A stretch of DNA of 64,000 nucleotides, from assembly GCA_949840885.1 (NCBI GenBank), contig CATKYJ010000012.1, positions 36,643-100,642 on the forward strand. The letters run 5' to 3'. Under the pieces are notes generated by a model. It saw nothing but the letters and a program-made list of their open reading frames with translations. It was not told the origin of the DNA and did no database searches. The position numbers and the translations under genes are program-made. Within the stretch, counting starts at the first letter, position 1. The number at the start of each line of letters is the position of its first letter. This DNA is from an uncultured Acetatifactor sp. Its GTDB lineage: Bacteria; Bacillota; Clostridia; Lachnospirales; Lachnospiraceae. This document shows positions 25,601 through 32,557 of this stretch, in pieces.

Positions 25601-26185
25601 CAGAATGTCATTGACGCGGATCAGATTCTGCTTTTCGTTCTCAAGCTTGCCCTGAGCCGCAGCCTTCCTACGCTTGAACTTCACGATTCCCGCGGCCTCA
25701 TCAAAAAGTTCCCTTCGCTCCTCCGGCTTGCCGCTTAAGATTTTGTCGATCTGCCCCTGCCCGATGATGGAATAGCCCTCTTTGCCGATGCCAGTGTCAT
25801 AGAACAGCTCGTTCACGTCTTTGAGTCTGCAGGAACTGCCATTGATCAGATATTCACTTTCTCCGGAACGGTAGATGCGCCTTGCCACCGTCACCTCCTC
25901 AAAACTGGTGGCAAGCTGATGATCCGTGTTGTCCAGGGTGATGGCCACATAGGCATAGCTAAGCGGCTTCCTGTTCTCCGTGCCCGAGAAAATGACATCC
26001 TGCATGCTGGCGCCGCGCAGCTGCTTTACCCGCTGCTCCCCCAGAACCCAGCGGACAGCATCGGCCACATTGCTCTTTCCGCTGCCATTGGGCCCCACAA
26101 TTCCGGTGATTCCATTGTGGAACTGGAAATTAATCTTGTTTGCAAAGGACTTAAAGCCCTGCACTTCAATGTTCTTTAAATACAT
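22625..26185 (-). CDS. smc: Chromosome segregation ATPase SMC
   Basis: 1186 aa, full length. The N-terminal ATPase half has GIVGPNGSGKSNVADAVRWV; long coiled coils run about residues 165-500 and 670-1020. They flank a hinge (KKVMEQKEKNGGIVGVVADI...), and the C-terminal half holds the signature LSGGEKALTAISLLFAI followed by Walker B CLLDEIEAALDD. SMC with ScpAB condenses and segregates the chromosome; scpAB are not here. Its start overlaps the rnc stop by 10 bases, implying coupling. Confidence 0.98.
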   Translation of the reverse strand: MYLKNIEVQGFKSFANKINFQFHNGITGIVGPNGSGKSNVADAVRWVLGEQRVKQLRGASMQDVIFSGTENRKPLSYAYVAITLDNTDHQLATSFEEVTVARRIYRSGESEYLINGSSCRLKDVNELFYDTGIGKEGYSIIGQGQIDKILSGKPEERRELFDEAAGIVKFKRRKAAAQGKLENEKQNLIRVNDILSELEKQIGPLERQSETARQYLRKREELKKFDVNVFLLENTRLRDQLKGVEDKYSLASKELSETSEAYEGIKAEYDRVQEELEKLEQSIEAARSTATDAGLTRGKLEGEMNVLKEQINSAKGSEAHLNNRRNALEEDIAAREKDREQVLSEKGETDAKVAQITALADAAKEKLEEIQGKIEKLNNDIEGGKNTIIEELNRRATIKSKLGRFDTMMEQIKIRKSELQSRLLRAKSDEEAREETIKGLEEAFASVTEEIRLLNEREAAMEQELSGFREALTKKDAALQEAKSAYHMEKSRLEALANLAERYEGYGGSVKKVMEQKEKNGGIVGVVADIIHVEKKYEVAIETALGGSIQNIVTDDEETAKRMISFLKTNRLGRATFLPLTSIRNYQRFKNTEALTEKGVIGTADTLVRIDDKYRDVAGSLLGRILVVDNVDNALKLNRKYNQSLRLVTLEGELLVPGGAISGGAYKNSSNLLGRRREIEELEKRVEKLKLSVEESDKDIERTKAKRTRMRVDLEAIKSDIQRKSIEQNTARLNIAQARERMEEEVESAATLRQEELEIEEKTLEIKNDKETVQKELADSEELEARTQEKTARFQQELEEWRGAEAEAAASVSDWDLKVEKMRQSLGFQQSNADRIDGEIQRARAELSEVLEALKENGKAVEDRQRAIEEIEKTIAASYDAQNESEAKLKEAMVQRQELSATQKSFFTRREELSEKQSALDKEVYRLNAQRERMEESLESQINYMWDEYEITLSDAAGLRDESLSDLPAMKKEIAALREQIKKLGDVNVNAIEDYKNLMERYTFMAAQRDDLVEAEKTLEGIIQELDTAMRRQFAEKFAEIGREFDKVFKELFGGGRGTLELIEDEDILEAGIRIIAQPPGKKLQNMMQLSGGEKALTAISLLFAIQNLKPSPFCLLDEIEAALDDSNVGRFAKYLHKLTKNTQFIVITHRRGTMEQVDRLYGITMQEKGVSTLVSVNLIDKELTA

Positions 26186-26889
26186 CCTCTATCCCTCAAA
26201 AGCAACAGCGCCTTGTAGGCAGCCTGCTGCTCTGCCGCTTTTTTTGTCTTTCCTACCCCTGTGCCCAGGATTTCGCCCTCCATGTCCACGGATACACGGA
26301 ACATTTTGTCGTGCTCAGGCCCGCTTTCCTCCAGCAGTTCGTACTTGAACTCTTTTTTCAGCTTACCCTGGATCATCTCCTGGAGATTGCTCTTGCTGTC
26401 ATAAAAAAGCTGCTTGTCCTCCAGATCGGAAAGGACGAAGCGGTTGATGAATTCCTTTGCCATGTCCATGCCGCCATCCAGATAAATGGCGCCGATCACA
26501 GCCTCCATGGCATCGGATACGATACTGTCACGCCCTCTTCCCCCGGTGTTCTCCTCACCCTTTCCAAGCAGCATGAATCGCCCCAGCTCCAGATCCTTTG
26601 CGCAGAATGCAAGGGACGGTTCGCAGACCATGGATGCTCTCTTTTTCGTCAGTTCCCCTTCACTCATCTGAGGATGTTCCCTGAAAAGGAACTCGCTGGA
26701 CACCAGTTCCAACACTGCATCTCCCAGGAATTCCAGCCGCTCATAATTCTGCGCCCTGCGGATCTTCTGTTCATTCGTAAAGGAGCTGTGGGTCATGGCC
26801 TGCTTTAACAAAGCCCCATCCCTGAACCGATATCCGATGCGCTCCTCCAGTACCTCCATCGTATATCCTTTGGTATCATTCTCAAACAT
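26176..26889 (-). CDS. rnc: Ribonuclease III
   Basis: 237 aa. It cleaves double-stranded RNA, including rRNA precursors. The RNase III signature NYERLEFLGDAVLELV is near residue 43, the second acidic cluster DAMEAVIGAIYLDGG follows, and a double-stranded RNA-binding domain occupies about residues 165-234 (KSNLQEMIQGKLK...GVGKTKKAAEQQAAYKAL). I start at ATG 26889 with GAGGAG 6 bases upstream rather than 26952. Confidence 0.96.
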   Translation of the reverse strand: MFENDTKGYTMEVLEERIGYRFRDGALLKQAMTHSSFTNEQKIRRAQNYERLEFLGDAVLELVSSEFLFREHPQMSEGELTKKRASMVCEPSLAFCAKDLELGRFMLLGKGEENTGGRGRDSIVSDAMEAVIGAIYLDGGMDMAKEFINRFVLSDLEDKQLFYDSKSNLQEMIQGKLKKEFKYELLEESGPEHDKMFRVSVDMEGEILGTGVGKTKKAAEQQAAYKALLLLRDRGCI

Positions 26890-26964
26890 ATCTCTCCTCT
26901 TTTCCGGCAGGAAAGGTTCTGTACTCTTTTTTGACGCACAGGGACATGCCAAATGGAAGCAAAT

Positions 26965-26988
26965 GAGCAGTCACATAACGGACTGCTC
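26965..26988. terminator. Hairpin between acpP and rnc
   Basis: GAGCAGTC and GACTGCTC form a perfect eight-pair stem with an eight-base loop. The T-run after it on the minus strand is weak, so it may be a leaky terminator or a processing stem that changes expression between acpP and rnc-smc. Confidence 0.45.
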
Positions 26989-27015
26989 TTGTAAAGTCCA
27001 TATGGCCGGCTGCTA

Positions 27016-27246
27016 TCAGCCCAGCATGCCTTTAATCATATCCACTGCTTCCCTTACAGTATGAATCCTTTCTGCTTCCTCTGTGGGAATCTCAATGCCA
27101 AATTCTTCTTCGATGCCCATGATGATCTCAAACACATCCAGGGAATCTGCCCCAAGATCGTCCGCAAAGGTCGTATCCATGGAAATTTCATTCGGATCTA
27201 CTTTCAGCACGTCTGCAATTACCTTTTTGAGCTTTTCAAATTCCAT
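27016..27246 (-). CDS. acpP: Acyl carrier protein
   Basis: 76 aa. The 4'-phosphopantetheine site is the Ser in DDLGADSLDVFEIIM, residue 37. The protein carries acyl chains for fatty-acid and phospholipid synthesis. It follows plsX by 17 bases; fabD and fabG, present between plsX and acpA in Bacillus, are absent here. ATG has GGAGGAG upstream. Confidence 0.97.
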   Translation of the reverse strand: MEFEKLKKVIADVLKVDPNEISMDTTFADDLGADSLDVFEIIMGIEEEFGIEIPTEEAERIHTVREAVDMIKGMLG

Positions 27247-27263
27247 ACAGTCTCCTCCTTTCC

Positions 27264-28274
27264 CTAGTCCTCAAGAACCAACTGTTCCTTGATTTTCTGA
27301 TTTATTTTCTGTTCTTTGAATGCAATGCATTGCAGAATAGAATTCTTGATTTCGATGGACTCGCTGTTTCCGTGGGTCTTTACAACAAGGCCATTTAAGC
27401 CGAGCAGCGGCGCGCCGCCGTAGCTTTCCGTATTGAAGTCTTTCAGGGTCTGCTTTAAGGCCGGCTTCACCAAAAGCGCCCCTATCTTGCTGCGGAAGCT
27501 GGTCATCATTCCATCCTTGATCTTGCCGATCAGAGCGCTGCTGACTCCCTCCAGCATCTTCAGAATTACATTTCCGGCAAATGCTTCGCATACCAGCACA
27601 TCCGCTCCGCCCATTGGGATTTCCCTGGCCTCCACATTGCCGATAAAATTGATGTCAGGACAATTTTTTAACAGAGGAAAGGCCTCCCTGGTCAGGGCAT
27701 TTCCTTTCTCCTCCTCCGTGCCGATATTCACCAGGCCCACCCTGGGATTCTTTACGCCGATGACGCTCTCCATATAAATGCTGCCCATCTTTGCGAACTG
27801 CAGCAGCTGGGAGGGGCTGGCATCCACATTGGCACCGCAGTCCAGCAGTAGGCTCACGCCATTTATATGGGGAATGACAGGGGCAAGGGGCGGGCGCTCC
27901 ACTCCTTTGATGCGGCCTACGATGACCTGTCCGCCCACAAGGACGGCTCCCGTGCTTCCCGCAGAGACAAGGGCATCGCACTCTCCGCCTTTCACCAGGT
28001 ACATGCACTTTACGATGGAAGAATCTTTCTTTTTGCGGATCGCCATTACCGGAGGCTCTCCGGTCTCTATGACTTCTTCCGCATGGACGATTTCCATCTG
28101 CTCCGGATCATAGGTATATTTCTTTAGTTCTTCTTTTAGCAATGGCTCCCGGCCTACTAGAAACACTTTCACGCGCTTGTCGGCATTTACAGCCTCCACG
28201 GCCCCCTTTACGGTTTCAAGAGGCGCATTGTCACCACCCATAGCATCCACTGCTACATTTACCATTTCCGCCAT
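27264..28274 (-). CDS. plsX: Phosphate acyltransferase PlsX
   Basis: 336 aa. PlsX makes acyl-phosphate from acyl-ACP, the first step in phosphatidic-acid synthesis with PlsY. The N-terminus VNVAVDAMGGDNAPLETVKG is the family signature; LLDCGANVDASPSQLLQFA and GLVNIGTEEEKGN are also present. ATG 28274 is preferred over 28298, because the promoter (28310-28338) would start transcription only about 5 bases before 28298, leaving no room for a ribosome-binding site. 28274 has AAGGGG 6 bases upstream. Confidence 0.94.
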   Translation of the reverse strand: MAEMVNVAVDAMGGDNAPLETVKGAVEAVNADKRVKVFLVGREPLLKEELKKYTYDPEQMEIVHAEEVIETGEPPVMAIRKKKDSSIVKCMYLVKGGECDALVSAGSTGAVLVGGQVIVGRIKGVERPPLAPVIPHINGVSLLLDCGANVDASPSQLLQFAKMGSIYMESVIGVKNPRVGLVNIGTEEEKGNALTREAFPLLKNCPDINFIGNVEAREIPMGGADVLVCEAFAGNVILKMLEGVSSALIGKIKDGMMTSFRSKIGALLVKPALKQTLKDFNTESYGGAPLLGLNGLVVKTHGNSESIEIKNSILQCIAFKEQKINQKIKEQLVLED

Positions 28275-28309
28275 TGGATTCCCCTTCCGTTTCTCCATAT
28301 ACTTCCCTT

Positions 28310-28338
28310 ATGATAATGTAATCTTCCTTAAAAATCAA
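28310..28338 (-). promoter_or_regulatory. Sigma-A promoter for plsX
   Basis: On the minus strand TTGATT (28333-28338) and TATCAT (28310-28315) are spaced 17 bases. It lies just after the rpmF terminator. Confidence 0.75.
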
Positions 28339-28373
28339 GGCTTTTTCCACAGAAAATTCTTCTCTGCATGCAC

Positions 28374-28400
28374 ATAAAAAGGGTATTCCGCAGAATACCC
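28374..28400 (-). terminator. Intrinsic terminator after rpmF
   Basis: On the minus strand GGGTATTC-TGCG-GAATACCC is an eight-pair perfect hairpin followed by TTTTTATG. It lies 30 bases after the rpmF stop and before the plsX promoter. Confidence 0.85.
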
Positions 28401-28430
28401 CTACATGCCGGAAAATACCGGGAAAACCAT

Positions 28431-28610
28431 TCAGTCTACATTGACGACCTGCTTCTTGTTGTAAGAACCGCAAGCCTTGCAGACTCTGTGGGGCACCATA
28501 AGCGCGCCACATCTGCTGCACTTTACCAAAGTCGCAGCTTTCATTTTCCAGTTTGCTCTTCTCTTATCCCGTCTGCTCTTGGAAGATTTATTCTTAGGAC
28601 AAATCGACAT
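28431..28610 (-). CDS. rpmF: 50S ribosomal protein L32
   Basis: 59 aa, read directly from the minus strand. It begins MSICPKNKSSKSRRDKRRAN and carries the CxxC pairs CSRCG and CKACG of the zinc-ribbon form of L32. The basic N-terminal half binds 23S rRNA. Its GAGGTG ribosome-binding site lies within the end of the preceding DUF177 gene, whose stop is 2 bases away. The presence of all four cysteines implies a zinc-dependent form. Confidence 0.95.
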   Translation of the reverse strand: MSICPKNKSSKSRRDKRRANWKMKAATLVKCSRCGALMVPHRVCKACGSYNKKQVVNVD

Positions 28611-28612
28611 TG

Positions 28613-29128
28613 TTACACCTCCTTATTCTTGAAGATATCTTGTATCACTGCCATGCGCGGGTCCGGAACGAAAGTATCGCATCCGCACGCCCTTTCATTC
28701 AGATTCTGTCCGCATACGGGACATATTCCCTTGCAGCCCTCTCTGCACAGAATCTTCGCAGGCCAGTTAAGCAAAATCTCATCGTGCACAAGCGCATCCA
28801 CATCCAGTGAAAAACCGTCCATAAAACTGAAGTCGTCCGCCTCCTCCCCCTGTATCTCGGGTGAGAGGATCGTCCGCTCAAAATCCAGCTTTAAATCCAC
28901 CGGCACCTCTGTCAGGCATCTGCCGCAGGCTCCCTGAAAGCTTACCTCCACATGCCCGTTTAGGACAGCCTTGTCCTCTTCCACATTCACTACGGTAAGC
29001 GATACCGGCGAGGCAAATGTGATCTCAAAGCTTTCCGTCCCATTCTCATAACATGTCATCTCAAGGGGAATCTCCCTCGACAACTTCATGCCCTCAGATG
29101 TCAATACATCAGACAAATTCACTAACAT
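28613..29128 (-). CDS. DUF177 (YceD) family protein
   Basis: 171 aa. It has the family arrangement upstream of rpmF. CGRC lies in the middle; a second cysteine cluster near the C-terminus (CREGCKGICPVCGQNLN) is typical of Gram-positive members and may bind zinc. The family is linked to ribosome or rRNA accumulation in plants and bacteria, but the biochemical role is unknown. ATG 29128 has GGGAG 5 bases upstream; an in-frame ATG at 29218 would lie upstream of the promoter. Confidence 0.9.
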   Translation of the reverse strand: MLVNLSDVLTSEGMKLSREIPLEMTCYENGTESFEITFASPVSLTVVNVEEDKAVLNGHVEVSFQGACGRCLTEVPVDLKLDFERTILSPEIQGEEADDFSFMDGFSLDVDALVHDEILLNWPAKILCREGCKGICPVCGQNLNERACGCDTFVPDPRMAVIQDIFKNKEV

Positions 29129-29167
29129 AGCGGCTCCCATGCAGATTTTCTTTCCACATACTGGTTC

Positions 29168-29196
29168 ATTATACATAGAAACAACATATTTGTCAA
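29168..29196 (-). promoter_or_regulatory. Consensus sigma-A promoter for DUF177-rpmF
   Basis: On the minus strand TTGACA (29191-29196) and TATAAT (29168-29173) are both perfect and spaced 17 bases. This is the strongest promoter sequence I found in the window, fitting a ribosomal-protein transcript. Confidence 0.92.
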
Positions 29197-29252
29197 TATA
29201 AAAAATGAAGAAAAGCATATGGGGATGCCGAAACCGGACAAAATCCCTTTAA

Positions 29253-29270
29253 CTGCAGATTTATCTGCAG
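29253..29270 (-). terminator. Palindrome at the ACT gene stop codon
   Basis: CTGCAGAT-AA-ATCTGCAG is a perfect palindrome containing the TAA stop of the ACT gene in its centre. On the minus strand it is followed by TTAAAGGGATTTTG. It may act as a weak terminator at the end of the ior-paaK operon. Confidence 0.45.
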
Positions 29271-29683
29271 AGTTCCTCATTCCCATACAGCCTCAGCCCG
29301 CTCTCCCGGATGGCCGCAGCCGCTTTCTCCGCGTCCGATGTCTTTACAATGATCGCCTTGCGTTCGCCTGAAACCAGAGAATACATATACTCGATATTCA
29401 GCCCTTTCGCACACAGTACCAGAGTCAGACTGTGCAGCTCTCCCACCTGATCTTCCAGCCTCACGGCCAGCACGTCTGTCAGCATGGCCGAGAAACCGTT
29501 CTCTTTGAGGGCGGTCTTTGCCTCCTCCGGGTTCGACACCACCATGCGCAGCATTCCGTATTCCGTAGTATCTGCCATACTCAAAGCCAGTATGTTGATA
29601 TTCTGTTCCTTTAATATCTCCGCCGCTTTCTCCAGCCTGCCCTCACGGTTTTCCATAAAGACTGACAATTGCTTTACAAACAT
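29261..29683 (-). CDS. Tandem ACT-domain amino-acid-binding protein
   Basis: 140 aa with two ACT domains: residues 1-~70 (VKQLSVFMENREGRLEKAAE) and ~72-140 (HSLTLVLCAKGLNIEYMYSL). Small ACT proteins of this type are commonly encoded beside indolepyruvate oxidoreductase and phenylacetate-CoA ligase genes and are thought to sense aromatic or branched amino acids. It follows paaK by 113 bases. I start at ATG 29683, with AGAGGGA upstream; the long extension to 29794 is Arg-rich and not supported. Confidence 0.88.
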   Translation of the reverse strand: MFVKQLSVFMENREGRLEKAAEILKEQNINILALSMADTTEYGMLRMVVSNPEEAKTALKENGFSAMLTDVLAVRLEDQVGELHSLTLVLCAKGLNIEYMYSLVSGERKAIIVKTSDAEKAAAAIRESGLRLYGNEELCR

Positions 29684-29796
29684 AATCTTCCCTCTCTTTC
29701 CGCGCTTCCCCCGGCTGCCCCAAGCGCTCCGACTCTGCTTCCGATCCCGGAATCCGGCCGCCAAACCGGACGGTCGGTCTTTTGGGGCAGTCAATA

Positions 29797-31095
29797 TCAG
29801 TCCATCTTCCGCTTGTCGATGACATGCACCGCTTTGCCCATGCTGCGCTCCAGCGCTTTGGGCTCCACCAGCTTCACTTTCACCGCCAGCCCGATGGCCT
29901 GCTGGATCACATGCTCAATCTTCCTGGCCAGGTTCTCCAGGGCCCTGATCTCGTCCGAGAAGAAATGCTCCTCCACCTCTACCTGAACCTCCAGGGTGTC
30001 CAGATTATTGACCCTGTCCACGATCATCAGGTAATGGGCCGTGGTGCCGCCCATCTCCAGAAGCGCCGCCTCGATCTGGGACGGGAACACGTTCACGCCG
30101 CGGATGATCAGCATGTCGTCGCTTCTGCCCGTGAACCTGGCGATCCTGGCAGTGGTCCTGCCGCACTCGCAGGGGCTGTGGTCCATGCTGGTCAGATCCT
30201 TGGTGCGGTAGCGGATCAGGGGAATTCCCTCCTTGGTCAGGGTGGAGATCACCAGCTCTCCGGTGACGCCGTCCGCCACAGGCCGGAAAGTCTCTCTGTC
30301 CACGATCTCCGGCAGGAAATGATCCTCGTGGACATGTAAGCCTGCGTGGAACCGGCAGTCCGTGGCCACCCCAGGCCCCATGATCTCGCTGAGGCCATAG
30401 ATATCATGGGCATGGATTCCCAGCATCCCCTCGATCTTGTCCCGCATCTTCTCCGTCCAGGGTTCCGCTCCGTTTAACGAGGCTTTCAGCTTGATCTTGT
30501 CCCGGACCCCCATCTCCTCAATGGTCTCCGCGATGTGCATCAAATAGGAGGGCGTACACAGGATCCCGGTGACGCCGAAGTCGATCATCATGGTGATCAA
30601 CTTCTTGGTGTTGCCTGTGGACATGGGCACTACCGTGGCCCCCATTTTCTCCGCGCCGTAATGGCCGCCCAGCCCGCCGGTGAACAGGCCGTAGCCGTAG
30701 GCCACCTGGATAATGTCCTCCCGCCCCATGCCGGCCATGGTGATGCATCGGGCCACGCACTCGCTCCATACGTCAATGTCTCTCCTGGTGTATCCCACCA
30801 CCGTGGCCTTTCCCGTGGTGCCGCTGGAGGCGTGGATGCGCACGATCTGGGAGTTCGGCACGGCGAACATCCCGAAAGGATAGGTGTCCCGCAAATCGTC
30901 CTTGGTGGTAAAGGGGAGCTTCTCCAGATCCTCCAGCCCTCTGATGTCCCCCGGCTCCAGGCCTATGGCCTGCATCTTCTTGCGGTAGTACTCCACATTG
31001 TGGTAGACCCTGTCCACCAGTTTCACCAGTCTGGCACCCTGCAGGGCCTGCATCTCATCCCGGCTCATGCATTCTTTTGTCTCGTTCCAAATCAT
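29797..31095 (-). CDS. paaK: Phenylacetate-CoA ligase family enzyme
   Basis: 432 aa. The adenylate-forming enzyme converts arylacetates to CoA thioesters, or in reverse yields ATP from arylacetyl-CoA. The ATP loop is [17 protein letters not shown], with [10 protein letters not shown], a cysteine pair in [12 protein letters not shown], and the C-terminal [19 protein letters not shown]. With iorAB it would allow energy-yielding oxidation of aromatic keto acids through arylacetyl-CoA. ATG 31095 has GGAGGT 9 bases upstream. It overlaps neither neighbour; GNAT ends 41 bases upstream. Confidence 0.92.
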   Translation of the reverse strand: MIWNETKECMSRDEMQALQGARLVKLVDRVYHNVEYYRKKMQAIGLEPGDIRGLEDLEKLPFTTKDDLRDTYPFGMFAVPNSQIVRIHASSGTTGKATVVGYTRRDIDVWSECVARCITMAGMGREDIIQVAYGYGLFTGGLGGHYGAEKMGATVVPMSTGNTKKLITMMIDFGVTGILCTPSYLMHIAETIEEMGVRDKIKLKASLNGAEPWTEKMRDKIEGMLGIHAHDIYGLSEIMGPGVATDCRFHAGLHVHEDHFLPEIVDRETFRPVADGVTGELVISTLTKEGIPLIRYRTKDLTSMDHSPCECGRTTARIARFTGRSDDMLIIRGVNVFPSQIEAALLEMGGTTAHYLMIVDRVNNLDTLEVQVEVEEHFFSDEIRALENLARKIEHVIQQAIGLAVKVKLVEPKALERSMGKAVHVIDKRKMD

Positions 31096-31136
31096 ACGAT
31101 ATGCACCTCCATGCCTGCTGTCTGCAAGCGCTGTCA

Positions 31137-31667
31137 TTATTTTTGCGTTCTTTCTTGCAAGCTTTCCTGCGTTATTCCGGTTTCGGTTTCATGCCATGGA
31201 ATTTCGTATTTCATGGGCGTGAACCTGATACCATTTTTTTCCTGTTCCCCAGATTGCGGCTCAAAACCGATGTGCAGATAAAACGGTTTCCCATATGGCG
31301 AAGAATTCAGCGTAATCTCCCGAGGCGCCGGACCATCCTTTGAAATATCCTCTAACAGATACTGAAAAATCGCGCTTGCCACTCCCCGGCGATGATACTC
31401 TTTCCTAGTAAACACCAGCATAATGTGCGTTCTGTTCGACCGCATTCCCATGATGCCTATCATCTTCTCTTTGTCAAACGCTGCATATATGGGGCAAATA
31501 CCCTGTCTGCATTTGGAAATGAACGCCTCATTTTCTATGATATCTTTTTTAAACGCCTCCGTCCCTTCCGGCTTGTAGTCGGGAGCCTCAAACTCCATGA
31601 AAACCTCCAGCGCCAATGCCAGAGCCTCATCCACCTCATCGGCGGTGATTTTGCGAATTGTATACAA
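31137..31667 (-). CDS. GNAT-family N-acetyltransferase
   Basis: 176 aa. Motif [20 protein letters not shown], is in the middle, with the C-terminal [18 protein letters not shown] region of the fold. The substrate is unknown. It lies between iorB and paaK on the same strand, so it may act on an amino acid or arylamine related to that pathway, though it could simply be an insertion in the operon. The 149 bases between it and iorB contain two repeat units and no gene. Confidence 0.88.
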   Translation of the reverse strand: MYTIRKITADEVDEALALALEVFMEFEAPDYKPEGTEAFKKDIIENEAFISKCRQGICPIYAAFDKEKMIGIMGMRSNRTHIMLVFTRKEYHRRGVASAIFQYLLEDISKDGPAPREITLNSSPYGKPFYLHIGFEPQSGEQEKNGIRFTPMKYEIPWHETETGITQESLQERTQK

Positions 31668-31785
31668 TGTTCATCCTCCATGCATATGCCCGGTTTGCCT
31701 AAAGTTCTCATGAAACTACCCAGATTATTTCCGGGCTGTTCTCAGGGAACTTTGAACCGCCCCGGGAAACATTACTCTGTTCCGT

Positions 31786-31822
31786 ATGAATGCTCCTCTT
31801 CAATGAATGCACTTCTTCAATG
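31786..31822 (-). repeat. Repeat variant supplying the iorB stop codon
   Basis: Two 17-base units, each a one-base-shortened form of the 18-bp family (minus strand TGAAGAAGTGCATTCAT and TGAAGAGGAGCATTCAT). The TGA stop codon of iorB lies within the first unit. Confidence 0.65.
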
Positions 31823-32383
31823 GTATCCGGCCTCGAACGCTTTCCGATTCACCTCCACGGTCCTGGGCGGAACTGTCGTTTCGATGACGTGGAGCCAATC
31901 CTCCTTCCCGAATCCCATATATCTGGCGGCGGCCCCCAGAACGATTACGTTAAAAGCCTTGGGGGCGCCCATCTCCACCGCCTGTCTCGTGGCCTCCACC
32001 ACCACAGTTTTTCTAGCGGCTTTCAGAGTATCCAGGATGCCCTCCGGATACTGCGCCGCTCCCGTCACCACCGTGATAGGATCGATGCGCCAATCGTTGA
32101 CAATAACAACACCGTCTTCTTTGAGAAAGTGCAGGTAGCGCAGGGCCTCCAGCTTCTCGAAAGCAATCAGCACGTCAGCACAGCCCTCCTCCACGATTGG
32201 CTCCGCCACTTCCTCTCCATATCTGACGAAAGTCACCACGCTGCCGCCGCGCTGGGCCATGCCGTGCACCTCCGAGAGCTTTACGTCAAACCCGGCATGG
32301 ATTGCCAGATTGCCCAAGATTCTGCTGGTGAGCAGGGTTCCCTGTCCCCCAACGCCTACGATCATAATATTTTTTACACCCAT
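31817..32383 (-). CDS. iorB: Indolepyruvate:ferredoxin oxidoreductase, beta subunit
   Basis: 188 aa. It has the gamma-type domain of 2-oxoacid oxidoreductases with NIMIVGVGGQGTLLTSRIL at the N-terminus and EVHGMAQRGGSVVTFVR. It partners IorA in oxidising aryl pyruvates to arylacetyl-CoA with ferredoxin reduction. ATG 32383 is chosen over GTG 32398 because GAGG is 9 bases upstream. The stop codon lies in a repeat unit, so the C-terminus (AFEAGYH) may have been set by its insertion. Confidence 0.93.
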   Translation of the reverse strand: MGVKNIMIVGVGGQGTLLTSRILGNLAIHAGFDVKLSEVHGMAQRGGSVVTFVRYGEEVAEPIVEEGCADVLIAFEKLEALRYLHFLKEDGVVIVNDWRIDPITVVTGAAQYPEGILDTLKAARKTVVVEATRQAVEMGAPKAFNVIVLGAAARYMGFGKEDWLHVIETTVPPRTVEVNRKAFEAGYH

Positions 32384-32557
32384 CTTCGTCATCCTCACAT
32401 TCTGTTTTCCGTTCCGCCCGCCTGAGACAGCCGTATATATGCCGGAGCAAATTGTACTGTCCTTTTTTGTGCCGGCCGGGCGAAACAGGCTCCTCCAAGG
32501 CCTGCCCCTCTGCTATATGCCTAAGGCTTTGCCGATGCGCCGAACTTCTGCTCTCGG

